Below are positions 22,501-33,895 of a DNA stretch of 64,000 nt, piece by piece (the stretch's first letter is position 1; every line of letters begins with the position of its first letter). Below the pieces are notes generated by a model. That model was not told where the DNA came from, made no database searches, and worked only from the letters and a program-made list of their open reading frames with translations. The translations under genes and the position numbers were made by a program. This DNA is from Molanna angustata (lineage: Eukaryota > Arthropoda > Insecta > Trichoptera > Molannidae), in contig OY754980.1 in the NCBI GenBank assembly GCA_963576475.1, positions 23,783,934 to 23,847,933 of the forward strand, read 5' to 3'.

Positions 22501-23099
22501 GTCTTTATTTACTGAGGTGTCAAAATTCTTAACTCAATGCTATTATATGAAAAATTTGTTCAAATTTGAAGATTTATTTATACTTAAACCATGGTCATCC
22601 AAAGCCGCTTATTTGACTCTATCCAATTCCCTAATACATATATACTCTGTGATCCACACTAATCAAATGTAAGGTTTTTTTCTGGTGCATGGCTCATTCT
22701 TATAATATAATCATATGTAATATTCTTGCTTGTAGTACGGGGTCGAAACATGAAAAATTCTATTATTTTTTTAAAATAACACTATACATTAAAATACTAA
22801 TTGGTTTTATTTTTTTCTTTTTCAGGTAAGTAGCTGATACCTACATTATAATATACAGTTTTTTTGAAAACATAACAAGGGAGTACCTAAGGTAAATATT
22901 TATTATTTATATTGCAAGATGTAGGTAATCTACATATTTATTAGGATAGATTCAGATAATATTTATATTGATTTTTTTAAAGAAAATAATAATATGTAAT
23001 ATTTATATAAAAAATATTTTGTGAAATTGTATTTTAACATTGATGTGGTAAAGAGAAAATTTTACCGTGATAAACAATGAATTTTTTGGAGCTTTTATA
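22501..23099. other. Unassigned AT-rich interval
   Basis: No frame or repeat is recognised. The sequence is among the most AT-rich in the window after 22900. Confidence 0.4.
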
Positions 23100-23815
23100 A
23101 TATCTTCCTCTTCCTTCAGCCGTCTCTCCACTGCTGGATGTAGGCTTCTTGTAATTACTTCATTCAGCTTGGACCCATCTCCTTCCAGCGACCGACGGTA
23201 ACAATATTATCCCATGGTCTCCATTTCAGAATTATGGGCGCCTATCTGTCCATTTCCTCTCTGGCAACATGAACCGCCCATTGCCATTCAAGCTTTGCGA
23301 CTCGATCTATGATGTTGACGACTTATGTCTAACGCCTGATTTATTCGTTTTTTATTTTGTCTCTTTGCCTTTCCATGGAAATTTGGGTGCATTTTAGATT
23401 GTTTCCAGACCATAAGTGAGCATAGGTTGGATACATGTTTCAAACATTTAGACATATGGGAATATTTTTGTTTTTTAAGACATTAAGTTTCCCATAGGCT
23501 GCCCAACTTAGTGTGGGTATTTCTGATGTCTGGTTATGTAAAATGTAAAGGATAAATATCCCAGATTTATGTATTTCTTAACAGTTTTAATTTTCCTGTT
23601 ATCAATTGTGATAGTGCTGTTGGATGGACTCAAATTTCGGTTTTGTTTATGTTGATTTCTAGACCGACCTGAAGGGAAGCATCGAGGAGTTGTTTTATTA
23701 TGGTATGAAGTTCTTCTAGATTATCACTTATGAGCACTATGTCACCTGTAAAGCGAAGGTGGTTAAAGTTTGTTACATTTATCTTTATAAGATCACCACT
23801 CCCTTATTCCTTTTA
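23100..23815 (-). mobile_element. LINE B, copy 1: RT-end and C-terminus, decayed
   Basis: The minus strand encodes TNFNHLRFTGDIVLISDNLE, ELHTIIKQLLDASLQVGLEI and NINK. The catalytic box has become FTGD where FADD is expected. Farther on it reads RVAKLEWQWAVHVARE, WRPWDN and EAYIQQWRDG with a stop, matching the end of LINE B at 39499-40410. The downstream GAAGGAAGAGGAAGA is a decayed form of that copy's (GAA)n tail. Several frame changes lie between the blocks, so no long ORF exists. Confidence 0.85.
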
Positions 23816-24051
23816 TAAGAACACATCTTACATAATAATGTTCCACAAAGACATTACTTTTTCACACGATTAAGTCATAATCAACTGCTCGGTTGATAAA
23901 TATATATTTTTTTTTAAAAAGACGATCGTTTCGGCTGATTATATGCTCTAATCGACTGATCAATGCATAAGAACCTTTGGTAGGGCCTTAGGGAAGGAGG
24001 AACGGCATTTCTCCTACTTCATTATGGGATTTATGCTCTAATCAACTGATC
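23816..24051. other. Spacer with a 90-base-spaced direct repeat
   Basis: TATGCTCTAATCGACTGATC at 23942 recurs as TATGCTCTAATCAACTGATC at 24032, both followed by AATGCATA. The hAT element was inserted at the second of these. The repeat therefore pre-dates that insertion. Confidence 0.5.
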
Positions 24052-24059
24052 AATGCATA

Positions 24060-25117
24060 CAGTGGCGGCTGACGACCTGAAATATTAGAGGGGCTCATTT
24101 TTTTTTCTTGAAAGGAAATGTGTATTTAAAAGGAGAAAATATTCAGTACACTTTTGAAATTTCGACAGAGGTGAATAAATATTATTTTCATGCATATGCA
24201 TCATCAGTGTTTATCATCATTCTCCTGTTAAGCTGCAATTACAATACCTGAAAGAAAGGGGGGTCGGGTGGATCATATATCATACATGTTGGATTTATTT
24301 GTTTTTGTCAGAGTCAGAATTAAATACCTACATCAGAATTATTGTCAAAAAGTAAACACGGACAACAATATTTCACTACACCCGCAATACCTACGCATTC
24401 TTTTCACTACACCTGCAAAGCCATGACGTTTTTTGTTAAATGTTCATCTTAAAACTTCGGATATATTTACATGATTTACAAGAACTAATTTGAGATACTG
24501 TGATGATTGGCCGGGAGGCCCTTATTTTTTCACATTCACACGATCATTGTAATTAACGTAACGCGAAATTAAATTATGTATACTATTCACCGTGTACTAT
24601 TGTCAAAAATTATAATTAAAATATATTAACCGTAATTCACTATGCAAACACAACATGCAAAATGGCGCGCTGTCATCAACGGCCAGCTGACCGCTAATTG
24701 CGAAGTGCGCAGACGCTAATATTAGTTGTGTTCATAAATATACTTATTCATCTACAACTGGTAAACATAGAAGAGATATATTCCGGTAAATTCATGAACA
24801 TATATAGGAACGTGCCCGAGAGCTCCATACATTTCGCATCATATTATACTGCGGCATTAGAATCAATTCTATGAGTTTACATACAGTTCTTCGGGCGCAA
24901 GTACATTGTGCCCGCGAAACAAAATTTTTCAAAGAAACTCGCTGTATGAAGCGATTCGCTGTATTGCAGTATTTTACTATTACAACCGTAAGGTGGAAAC
25001 ATATTTATTTAAAAAAAAAGAATTTCCAGAATTAATTTAGCACATATTTTTGGAATCTATCCAACAAAAATTTTGGGAGGGCTCAGCCCGAGAGCCCCTT
25101 TGGGGGAGCCGCCACTG
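24060..25117. mobile_element. Complete non-autonomous hAT element
   Basis: The ends are CAGTGGCGGCT at 24060-24070 and its exact reverse complement AGCCGCCACTG at 25107-25117. The 8-base target duplication AATGCATA lies at 24052-24059 and 25118-25125. CAG.G-type termini with 8-base duplications define the hAT superfamily. At 1058 bases and with no transposase-like frame, it must have relied on a transposase supplied elsewhere. A GC-rich hairpin-prone segment, GGGCTCAGCCCGAGAGCCCC, sits just inside the right end. The perfect target duplication argues for a fairly young insertion. Confidence 0.93.
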
Positions 25118-25125
25118 AATGCATA

Positions 25126-26284
25126 AATCTATGAGAAACACTAATCTGAAACATCGATTTCATAAAACCTTGAAGTGGAGTTCTACAATGTGAACAGGCT
25201 GTGGAATGGTTGACTATCCCTTTAAATTTATTCATAAAAAAGCTAAAGCAAAAATATCTTTCCGATAATACCTGATCTCCTCTGCTTTTCTTTATCCGTT
25301 TGTTTTCCTATCATTGCTACGAACTGTTATTATATTCAATCTTTATTTTGGTCTTTTTTTTCGCTTTTCTTCTGTTATCTTTATTATATATTTTTGTCAT
25401 GTCATAACCTTATTACCATAGTACAGATTGTATTGTCTATAATCATCAGATCTGTACTCTAGAATTTCTCGAGATAGACATATTATAAAGTCTTTGATGG
25501 TCTTTTGTCGTGATCCTTTGAGGTTTGTATCTGTGAGGGCTTGATGAGGGTTTATTTTATTTGTTTTTCCTTTTGACGGTCTAGTAGAGTGTTTTCGAGT
25601 TTTCATCCTGGTTTTTCTTGTTTTGATCCATTTGTCCTCTATAGTGTGTGAAGAAATAAATATAAAAAAATCCATCTTATGATTGCATGGTAGTAATGGG
25701 AAATTAAAAGTAACACTGCCTGAGAAGAGACTTTGTGTAGCCATGCAGTAAAATTTTCAAGTGCCTTGAAATAAATTCTTCATACATTCATTCATTCAGA
25801 CAAATTTCAAACTCATTTTAATACCACGTAGGATCTTATTTTTTTCCCATTACCATCATTACAGTTCCATTTTTTCCGGACTGGAAACACTTAAAATAAA
25901 ATATAATCCTAAATAAACAAAAAAAACAAATTTAAAACGAGAAGTCTAGATAGAAACGAGTACTTAAAGACCCTAGGTGGGTATTATATAAGATTCTTGT
26001 TTAATAGTAAGATATCATGTTACTGTCAGTTTTTAGCAACAAAAAAACGCTAATGACGCAAAATATAACGCTGTTGTTCGCTAAGAGACGCTCGAAAAGG
26101 AAAAATGAGCTCGTCATATTTATCGGGAAAGCAATTTCACGTTTAAAATATTAACCTTTTTAATTTTAAAGTCGTTTTTTAAACTCCTCCATCACCACCT
26201 GATTTGCTTATGTGGATTTATTATAGGGTTTCTTTGCTGAACTCTGAAAAAAGTTACGAATACCTTCAAAAGAGTCCAGAGGAC
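25126..26284. other. Unassigned interval with a 115-codon ORF
   Basis: The minus-strand frame 25744-25397 (115 codons) has a lysine- and threonine-rich centre (KTRKTRMKTRKHSTRPSKGK). I recognise no domain, and no splice or promoter evidence supports it. The base composition around 25440-25640 is slightly more even than average, so an old LINE or other repeat is possible. Confidence 0.25.
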
Positions 26285-26600
26285 GAGTTCTTCTACAGCC
26301 CATATCGAGCCTTGGCCACCATGAGTCTTCGCCTCCAACCTCTCCTGTCTCCCGCCTCGGCCTTCCAATCCGTTGCTTGGAGCAGTTCGGCAGTATCCCG
26401 CCTAACTTCGTCTTCCCACCGTAGCCTTAGCCTTCCGACCCTCCTAATTCCACCTGCGTGCCCTTCCAAGATCCTTTTTAGTGCTCGTGATGACGGCATT
26501 CTCTGCACATTCGGTCTAGCATATACAGATATTCTGGGTGCCTTGTAGATGTTGTACAACTCATCGTTGTAGCGCACTCTCCGGCTTCGCCATCATTCAT
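26285..26600 (-). mobile_element. LINE C, copy 1: RTE-like C-terminal fragment
   Basis: The frame 26577-26293 reads RYNDELYNIYKAPRISVYAR, RILEGHAGGIRRVGRLRLRW, EDEVRRDTAELLQATDW and GWRRRLMVAKARYGL with a stop. The same ending (RRRLTEAKARYGL) is found in copy 2 at 36717-37100. A short in-frame loss removes the RLRW.GH block seen in copy 2. The segment is GC-rich against AT-rich flanks. No reverse transcriptase remains. Confidence 0.85.
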
Positions 26601-26715
26601 GGGCATAGTCATAGTTATTGTCCAGAGGACTATGAGACCATAATGTTATACTGAATTCTGTTTAGAATTACAAACTTCGTTTTTTTTTGCCTTTCAGCAG
26701 GTATTCTTTTCCAAT

Positions 26716-26903
26716 CAGGGGGGCAAGTCTAGTTCGACCGGCGAAATCAAAACCCTAGTGATTTCCCATATCATGGATATAATTATGGTATGGAGTTCTA
26801 TGACATATAAAGATATTATAGAATTCCATATAATAATTATATCCATGATATGGGTAATCGTGAGGGTTTTGATTTCGCCGATTCAACCAGACTTGCCACC
26901 CTG
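26716..26903. mobile_element. Palindromic (foldback) MITE
   Basis: The two halves are near-perfect reverse complements for about 80 bases each. The left starts CAGGGGGGCAAGTCTAGTTC; the reverse complement of the right starts CAGGGTGGCAAGTCTGGTTG. Both continue through GGCGAAATCAAAACCCT and CCCATATCATGGATATAATT. Only about 20 bases separate the arms. AAT flanks both ends, which may be a 3-base target duplication. The CAGGG start resembles hAT termini, but no 8-base duplication is present. The transcript would form one long hairpin. Confidence 0.85.
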
Positions 26904-28458
26904 AATTTTGAATTAAATAAGTAACACTTTAGTATGAATACATATATTAAATATAACAATAATACTGAACGGTATACCAATCCTTCAAAAATTGGTAGAA
27001 TACATAGAGAATTAGTGAATTGATTAATGCAAAGGTTTTTGTGAAAACGGACATTTAAATTCTACCAAAGCGAAATTCATTTAATTCGTACGCTTTAATT
27101 TCTTGGTTAAAATATATTTAAAATTAAAATTGAATTCGAATTAGAGTTTGAAAACGAGTTTGAGTTCGATTTAGTTCAATTTTTATTGAAAATGCCTTCT
27201 TAAACATTAGTTATTTTACCTTACATTACATTACTACAGCTTTAATGCCTCGGCGTCAGCCGAAATTGTAAAAAATACAAAGAAATAACCAATATTTTCA
27301 TTTTCTTTCTTCATCGTTACAATCCTAGGATTGGTTTGTACTAAAATATTATTTTTATTCAATGAATGTCGCGTTTCTATGGAAACAAACGAATTTATTC
27401 ACCCAATCCAAATCGAAATGCACGATTATAAAAGATAGAGAGAGACGTAGTACCCACCAACTATCTCAAATATCTTATACGTTCAAATGATTTGAATATC
27501 ATTGATTTTCTTCTGTCAATCCTCGGGGTAATCTCTTCAAAAGCCCGCTAAATGCGTGCGGTCGTCATTTAAAATCCTTGGATATTTTCTGTGTAATTCC
27601 TTTCTCATTTAATTCATTTATTCTTTAAATGGTTCCCAGATATTCTATCGTCCTTTAAATTTTATATTTCACGCTAAATCTAATTTGTTTTTTCAATTGC
27701 CGCCTATCAATTTTGTTTGTATTGCCGATAGAAGGATTGAAAACTGTATCTTCAGATTATTCGTTTTTATCCGTTTTATTTCGGCTTTACTAGTACCTAC
27801 GTATTGCTGTTTCATATTTATTATAAATAATATTTTTTGTTTCATATTTACTATAAATAATGATTTGAGAACGTTCCATGGGCGCTGTTATCTCGGTCTT
27901 ATGTTGTTCTACGTAACAAAGCTATGTTCAGTCTTTTAGAGAAAATGCTCTTGCATTGAGTATTGTGGACATTGGGAAGCAATCAATTCAATTTTATAGG
28001 ACACACCAAATTATATCAAACATCGATCATAGTAAGCCGACTAATCTGGTTCTGTCTTACTCCTTTAGAGAGTCGTTACTCTTTTATCTAGACAACCTAG
28101 TGCGAGATGCCTCCCAGAGATCTGGAATATATTGGTACCTATAATTTATAATTAATAAAATCTGTTGGCATAAATAATTGATAATAATCTTCTTATAAAT
28201 TGTTTATGTGTTTTTTATTGAAAAATGTATAGCATACAATATTATATATAGATGGCTACTTATTTCGGACATGAAGTATTTGAATAGGAAAGTAGGAAAT
28301 GTTATTAAACAAATGCATTACTAACACAATGTTGTTATTGTATAGATACAGATGCAGTTTACTGATGAAAACCAAAAGATTCAACAAGAATTACCAAAAC
28401 TTATGTGATTCGTATGTATGTAGATTGGCAGATGTAGTCTAGGCAATCTGACTGCCAT
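26904..28458. other. Unassigned AT-rich interval
   Basis: About 1.5 kb without assignable genes. The 84-codon frame at 27685-27939 is hydrophobic and low in complexity, and the 62-codon frame at 27956-28144 has no recognisable features. TTCATATTTATTATAAATAAT/TTCATATTTACTATAAATAAT around 27810-27861 is a small tandem duplication. Confidence 0.35.
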
Positions 28459-29665
28459 ACCGATTCGTTCGTGAGAATTAATTTCTAAATTAATCGACAG
28501 TATTGATCTTAGTCCCGTGTGAGAGAGTATTTGCATGGTTATTTTTTGCAATATTTTTCTTATCCAACTGTTGATTCGTTCAAGACAATTTATTTCTCTT
28601 AATGAATCGACAGTATAAAGCCTAGATACGCGAGATTTGTATGCCAGGTCTATGTTTTTCGTGTTTTTTTCAAATTTGAAGTAAAAAAAACACCGACTAA
28701 GAGGCTTCACAGCGTATATTATGTTATGTTCGAATTCACTTTGGAATTTGGAGTAGAATTAAAATTGTGCCTGTGTGTGTCAGTCCCCTCCCCCTCCCTC
28801 TGACAACTTTTGATCCGTTTGATGCACAGAGCCCAAAATTTCAGAAAATGTAAAAAATTTTAGGCCTACAAAATTTTCAGATTTTTAAAAAAATGTTACA
28901 GTCAAGGGATATTAAAATTTAAATTTTGTTTATAAAAAAATATATTAAATCGTTCTAGAATTTCTAAAAAACTGTTTTTATTAAGAATTACATTTTTTAT
29001 GACAAATTTATTTGGTTAACTGCCTATATTTCCAAGATTTGAAAAAAAATATCGATAAACGCCACAATTCCCCAACTAGATAATTTAATTTTCTATAAAA
29101 ATAATAACATACATTTTTAGTACCTATGTACATCTTAAACTCTTTTGAATAATTATTAAAAATTTAATTTATTGACGACATCGTTTCATAAAATTTGTAT
29201 GGCAATAAATACTACACAGTATCTACGGGGACCTTCAATAGTTTGATATTTGATCTTCATGCATACCATCAAGTTGTTATTCGGGGTAGGAAAAAACAAA
29301 TGACCTCCACTATATTTTATTTATTTATTTATTTACTTTTCACACCTTTATCACAAAGACTATTATGAAGATTACTGCTGCCCAACTAGGTAACCCTGTT
29401 CTAGGGCTAGCAGTTTACAATTTTACCAAGCCAAATATTTGACATTTTGGCTTCACATAGTTATGTATTTTGTCTTTTCCAAAAAAAATTATTAGAGCGG
29501 ACACCAGACATCACAACACAACAAATTACAATATTATCCTATCATGTTTGGTATAGAGAACAAAATAATATCTTAAAATATTCAATAATTTGAATTTAAG
29601 GGTTTTCAGTTTGGTATGTTTTCTTCAATTATATCGTCATCGACAGTTGAACCTCTATAGTTTAT
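28459..29665 (+). repeat. Interspersed repeat R2, copy B, interrupted
   Basis: It matches copy A from CTGTTGATTCGTTCAAGA (28568) through AGATACGCGAGATTTGTATG, TTTTGATCCGTTTGATGCAC, ACTGCCTATATTTCCAAG, and TCGTTTCATAAAATTTGTA, and continues past the end of copy A to ATCGACAGTTG. At 28568-28613 the ends CTGTTGATTCGTT and AATGAATCGACAG pair as a hairpin. A second, shorter version of this hairpin precedes it at 28459-28505. A foreign LINE tail splits the copy at 29313-29512. Confidence 0.75.
29313..29512 (-). mobile_element. LINE 3' end inserted in repeat R2
   Basis: Copy A of R2 runs from GACCTCCATACTATCCTATA without interruption, but here GACCTCCACTATAT is followed by (TTTA)n and unrelated sequence before CCTATCATGTTTGG resumes. 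On the minus strand the insert ends GTCTTTGTGATAAAGGTGTG, AAAAGTAAATAAATAAATAA. A short relative of this tail lies at 48085-48155. It is a 5'-truncated retrotransposed tail without protein coding. Confidence 0.65.
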
Positions 29666-29999
29666 AAAATGTCTAACTATCGGACAAATACCAGAGGAAA
29701 TCCAAATAAACGGAATCAAAACTCGTTTCATTAATAGCATTATTTGTTATTGTTTATTCCTTTTACTAGATAAACCGTTAATGTTTCATTAACATATGTT
29801 GTAAAATCTTAACCTTAATTAAAAGCACAGATACTTTACACAAATGTTAGCGAAACTTATGCGAAGATTACCAGAATAACGTGGTTCTATAACTGTTATG
29901 ACAGCAGTAATTCTGTTATGGCTAATTAATGTATTTAGGTTCTTGTTACAAAATCTTGTCTGTCATAACATCAAAACAAAACATTCAAAGCCATAAACG
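29666..29999. other. Unassigned spacer
   Basis: AT-rich sequence without a recognised frame or repeat. Confidence 0.4.
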
Positions 30000-30790
30000 C
30001 CATCCTCGGAATTTATTCAAGATGCCCAGAGTATATACAGGAAGGTTGCTGTCTGTCAGATGGTCAAAGAACTAATCGCTAATATAGATAACGAACGATA
30101 TATAACTCCAAGGCTACAAATCGAGGGTTGTTTAAGACTCCCGATCATTCCTAGCCACTATTCATTCCTAGGCGTAAAATGGTACAATGAGCTAGAAAGG
30201 AAACAAAAATTGAAACCTTCTGACTCACTGTTAGCTTTCAAGAAAAGGTTTAGATAGCTTCTCGTCTCATTGTGCCATATTAAATATTCTTGAATGATTG
30301 AGTGCATTGTATAGGCATGGTTGTGTATCGTTAACTGTACTATTTTTGTATGTGTATGTGTGTGTATGTGTATATATGTATGTTGTGTGTGTGTGTGTGT
30401 ATGTATGTGTGTTATATATATGTGTGTGTATGTATGTGTGTGTATGTATGTGTATGTATGTATGTGTGTGTGTATATATGTATATGTGTATATATGTATG
30501 TGTGTGTGTGTATATGCATGTATATATGTATGTGTGTATTTTTTTCTCTCTTTTTATCAAATATGTATATGTTTTTTTTTTTTTCTTTTTTTTGTTGTTT
30601 TTGTGATTTTTGTGGTGTCATCTTCTGTACTCCTCCCCGAAGCACAAGGTTTTCTTATTTTCGGGGAGAATTCCTAATTGATGTTATTTTTTTTTCCTAT
30701 TTTTTGTTTATACTGTTATTATTGTATTTGTTGTTTGTGTTTTTTATTTTTAATAAATATTATTATTATTATTATTATTATTATTATGTT
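30000..30790 (+). mobile_element. LINE C-terminus with TG-rich tract, 3' hairpin and (ATT)n tail
   Basis: The frame 30060-30254 reads VKELIANIDNERYITPRLQI, EGCLRLPIIPSHYSFLGVKW and YNELERKQKLKPSDSLLAFK with KRFR and a stop. This is the usual last domain of many LINE ORF2 proteins (LR.P......S....G...WN.LP......S...FK). The 3' part holds a TG/TATG tract (about 30348-30540), the stem CTCCCCGAA/TTCGGGGAG (30633-30668), AATAAA, and (ATT)n to about 30788. The long frames across the TG tract are artefacts of simple sequence. A related 3' end is at 52740-53095. Confidence 0.7.
30345..30545. repeat. TG/TATG microsatellite
   Basis: About 200 bases of interleaved TGTG, TATG and GTAT words. It gives open frames in all six directions and explains several apparent proteins of up to 165 codons made of C, V, Y, M or of T, H, I. 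Confidence 0.95.
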
Positions 30791-30952
30791 GATTCAAAGA
30801 ATAAGTACTTACCTATTTATTTATACAACACTTTTGTACAAACATAATATAATATCCCATTGTACGCAATTTCTTCCAGTCAACTACGTGAGAAAAAAGT
30901 TACATGAACAAATCAAGTTTCGATATACATAATATACGACATAACAGTTTAG

Positions 30953-31135
30953 CTTAATATATAAAAATCTCTTGTCACGGTGTTTGTACACGATTATATC
31001 CGAAACCGCCCAACCGATTTCAATGATTTTCTTCTAAATTTGTACGGTTGGTTCTGAAAAGAAAGATCGTATAGTTTTGGACGCGATAGGTGGCGCAGTT
31101 ATTGAGATGAATTTTTTTTTTATAAAGTTTTTTTT
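30953..31135 (+). repeat. Probable transposon-derived repeat (TCTTGTCACGGTG type)
   Basis: AATATATAAAAATCTCTTGT, CACGGTGTTTGTAC, CCGAAACCGCCCAACCGATT and GATAGGTGGCGCAG form a block of the style found near the start of widespread arthropod interspersed repeats. Only one copy is present here, so neither boundaries nor class can be settled. Confidence 0.35.
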
Positions 31136-31936
31136 AGATTTCTCATATATTATTAAACCAAAAAATTTGACTTTCCTACACCCCATCAAAGATTTTTTTA
31201 AAGAAAAAAGTTTCCTCATTTATCAATAGATGCGGTGTGAATCTTGTATTACGCATGTAGAGAACGAAAAAAATGTAAAATATATATAATGAGGTCTATA
31301 TAAAATTAATTGGAAATACAGAATTAATTATATTCGGTTCTTAAAAGTATCGACGGTTCAACCAAGGGTTAAAACTCAGGTATCGATAATGTGAGTGAGG
31401 ATGAGTTTATTAAAGATATATCTATGACTATGGTACTCTGTTCCCTTTGCTATTCCTAGTAATAGGGACATGGATTGATTGTATTTGTGTTTGGATATTA
31501 ATAAATCTTTATACATAATTCACAAATAATTCACAATAATACTTTATTGTTTTCTAATTAAAGATGAAGGTACATTTTGAAGTGATGGGTAGTCTATATA
31601 CTGCACCTTCTTGAGTTATAGAGGTCCGGTAATCCTTTACTCATCCAATTACGAAATCTAAGCCAAAACTTGAGGGGAGATTAAATTTTGCCTGCGTAGG
31701 TGAATCCAAAATTAAATATCAATTACTTAGACTTTAATTCCATGTTTTATCATCTATCAGGACTTACTCGTCCAAATCCGATTAATATCATATAATTTTA
31801 AAAAAAATATCAAATTGAAAGAAAAATATTTATTTATTTATATCATGAATTTCACAAAAAAGTCTTGACAACTAAAATGACGAATTAAAATAAAAGATAC
31901 ACAGAACACAATACACAATGGGAGGTACCTACATAC
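31136..31936. other. Unassigned AT-rich interval
   Basis: No gene or repeat is recognised in these 0.8 kb. Confidence 0.4.
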
Positions 31937-32155
31937 AAAAAAAAAAAAATAATGAACACTTCCTTGCACTCTGCGAAAGTGGCGAGTTTATTGCCATATG
32001 GCAATTTCTTCCAAGTAACCAGTGTTTCCAGCCCAGATAAGCAACATTAGCGTGAGAAATGAATTTAAATAAATTTATCCTCTGCTGGGGATCGAACCCA
32101 GGACGCCCGCACATAAACCAAACGGCTTACCAATTGTGCCACGGCCGTCGGCACA
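31937..32155 (-). mobile_element. SINE3 copy
   Basis: The minus strand gives the head GGCCGTGGCACAATTGGTAA, the B-box region CCTGGGTTCGATCCCCAGCA, and a tail with CTTGGAAGAAATTGCCATAT and GGCAATAAACTCGCCACTTT, ending in a run of 13 A. Unlike the 3.0-kb copy, it has a single palindromic block. Its tail is the closest of the SINE3 copies to LINE E (44.3 kb). Confidence 0.88.
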
Positions 32156-32198
32156 TATAATAGCACAAGGGTAACAGTATTTTTTTTTTCAATTTTAG

Positions 32199-32402
32199 TT
32201 CTCGGACAACTAATAGGTTAAATGCTAAATATTATTTTAACACGTACCCAATGACAGGTCTCTACATTCTGGAGACTTACGATATTCATCGTCTGACAAA
32301 TCCAGACTGAAACCCCAATTTAAAACTGTGTTTCTACCGGGATACGAACTCGGGACCTTTATCTCAGGAGTCAAATAATTAACCAACTAAGCCACGAAGG
32401 CC
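32199..32402 (-). mobile_element. SINE1 copy, minus strand
   Basis: The reverse complement reads GGCCTTCGTGGCTTAGTTGG, AGGTCCCGAGTTCGTATCCC, TTTCAGTCTGGATTTGTCAG, TCCAGAATGTAGAGACCTGT and AGTTGTCCGAGAA. The variation is spread over the whole length. It lies head to head with the next SINE1, heads 57 bases apart. Confidence 0.88.
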
Positions 32403-32458
32403 GATTTGTGCACACACGCACACACTTATTCCATTGATACTCTCAGTTATATATAGTC

Positions 32459-32690
32459 GGCATTAGTGGCTCAGTTGGTTAGGTACCTGACTGCTGATCC
32501 AAAGATTCCGGGTTCGATTCCCGGTGGAGACACAGTTTTTAATTGCGTTTACAGTCTGGATCTGTGAGACGATTAATATCGTAAGTCTCCAGAATGTGGC
32601 AACTTGTTATTGGGTGCTTGTTAAATTAATATTTGACATAGTACCTGTTAGTTGCCCAAGAAGTAAGTAATAATAATTTAGCTTTACCAC
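32459..32690 (+). mobile_element. SINE1 copy, plus strand
   Basis: GGCATTAGTGGCTCAGTTGG (A box), TTCCGGGTTCGATTCCCGGT (B box), CTGGATCTGTGAGACGATTA, TCCAGAATGTGGCAACTTGT and TAGTTGCCCAAGAAGTAAGT cover the full body. It is close to the 37.9-kb copy. Confidence 0.9.
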
Positions 32691-33599
32691 GAAAGCAGTT
32701 CCTCCTTGAAAATATTTATATAAACATATTTAATTTCTAACTTAATCAATTTGTACGTTTTTAAATTGAATCATTGCAACAATTATTACATTTTTTTATT
32801 AATAAACAATTAGACGGAATTTCAAAAATCCCATATATATTTGGGTGAAATATTATTTTTGTGTGTCGTAATTATAAGTTTTTTCTTGAATCCTTGCTTT
32901 AAGTCTTATACTTTCATTTAAATTGATATGAACGGTTTTTGTGTTATACAAATAAAAACATATCAAAATTCATCAAAATTTCCGTTTATTTGAATTGTTG
33001 AGTTATATTTGAGTACACTTTTTGTGCCTATTATATGATGAAGTAATGCTTCATATTGTATTTCATGAGCTTCGTCAAATTGTTCAAAAGCTACCACAAA
33101 ATAATAATGAAAGGCAAATTCTCAATCAAGGAACATTCTGGAACAAGACATCAAAGCTATTACAGATGAAATATTATTATTACCAACTTGGATACGTAAA
33201 TGTATAATGTATATAGACCTATAATGATATATATGTGTATTTTGGGAATCGAAAATGTGATTCGACTACGTACACACCATCTATCGAACTCTCCGGGAAC
33301 CATTAGAGCATTGATGACGGAAAAGGAAGGGTCCCGAGTGAAGGAAATTGGTTGTCTGCAATAATTTGCGTTGGGTCTCAAAGCTCAAAGATATGTCATC
33401 TGAATTCTACGATAGATAGTTACTCAATATTTTAAGGAAAATGATACACTCGTATATAATATTACTATCGATGATTCAATATCAGAACCCTTCATATATT
33501 TTTTTTCAAAAGCAAAAAGTGTATTTTGGATATTCAATACATTCAAAATCGATTTGTGGATGTATGTATAATGTATACATCCACAGCACTTTAATTTTG
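32691..33599. other. Unassigned interval with a hairpin
   Basis: 33240-33380 is less AT-rich and opens a minus-strand frame, without a recognisable domain. TGTGGATGTAT (33555-33565) pairs exactly with ATACATCCACA (33575-33585) over a 9-base loop. Confidence 0.35.
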
Positions 33600-33895
33600 A
33601 GATATTGTACAGATATAAAAACGCTAAGACTTAACTTGAACAAAACCCTCAGAAAAAGAATTTCCAATCAGGATGTGGAGGATATTATACATAATGTGGA
33701 GCAGGCAAAGGAGACGATAATGGTGAGATCATGATGTAGAGAGGATAAATTCAAAAAGGCTGCAAAGCAAGAGGGACGCTGACCACCAGGAAGACCATCA
33801 AAGCGCTGACCACCAGGAAGACACTGCGTTCCAGGACCTGTAGAAACTCATAGATCTACCAAAAGATTAAGAAGAAGAACATTTATAATGAAAGT
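33600..33895 (+). mobile_element. LINE D, copy 2: RTE-like C-terminus with (GAA)n end
   Basis: The frame through 33734 reads DIKTLRLNLNKTLRKRISNQ and DVEDIIHNVEQAKETIM. It parallels MKTLRPILGRTLRDRFLNKE and VEDI in copy 1 (21384-21815). After a stop at 33733 the fragments AAKQEGR and PPGRPSKR match the basic ..GR...GRP.KRW block, here duplicated (GCTGACCACCAGGAAGAC occurs twice, 33778 and 33806). It ends in AAGAAGAAGAAC at 33880. Confidence 0.7.

Noticed and set aside
26708..26911. hAT assignment for the palindromic MITE
   Set aside because: CAGGG ends fit, but TTTCCAAT and AATTTTGA are not an 8-base duplication; only AAT is shared.
30267..30847. Open frames of up to 165 codons across 30.3-30.8 kb on both strands
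   Set aside because: They are translations of the TG/TATG microsatellite and (ATT)n tail; residues are only C, V, Y, M or T, H, I, Y.
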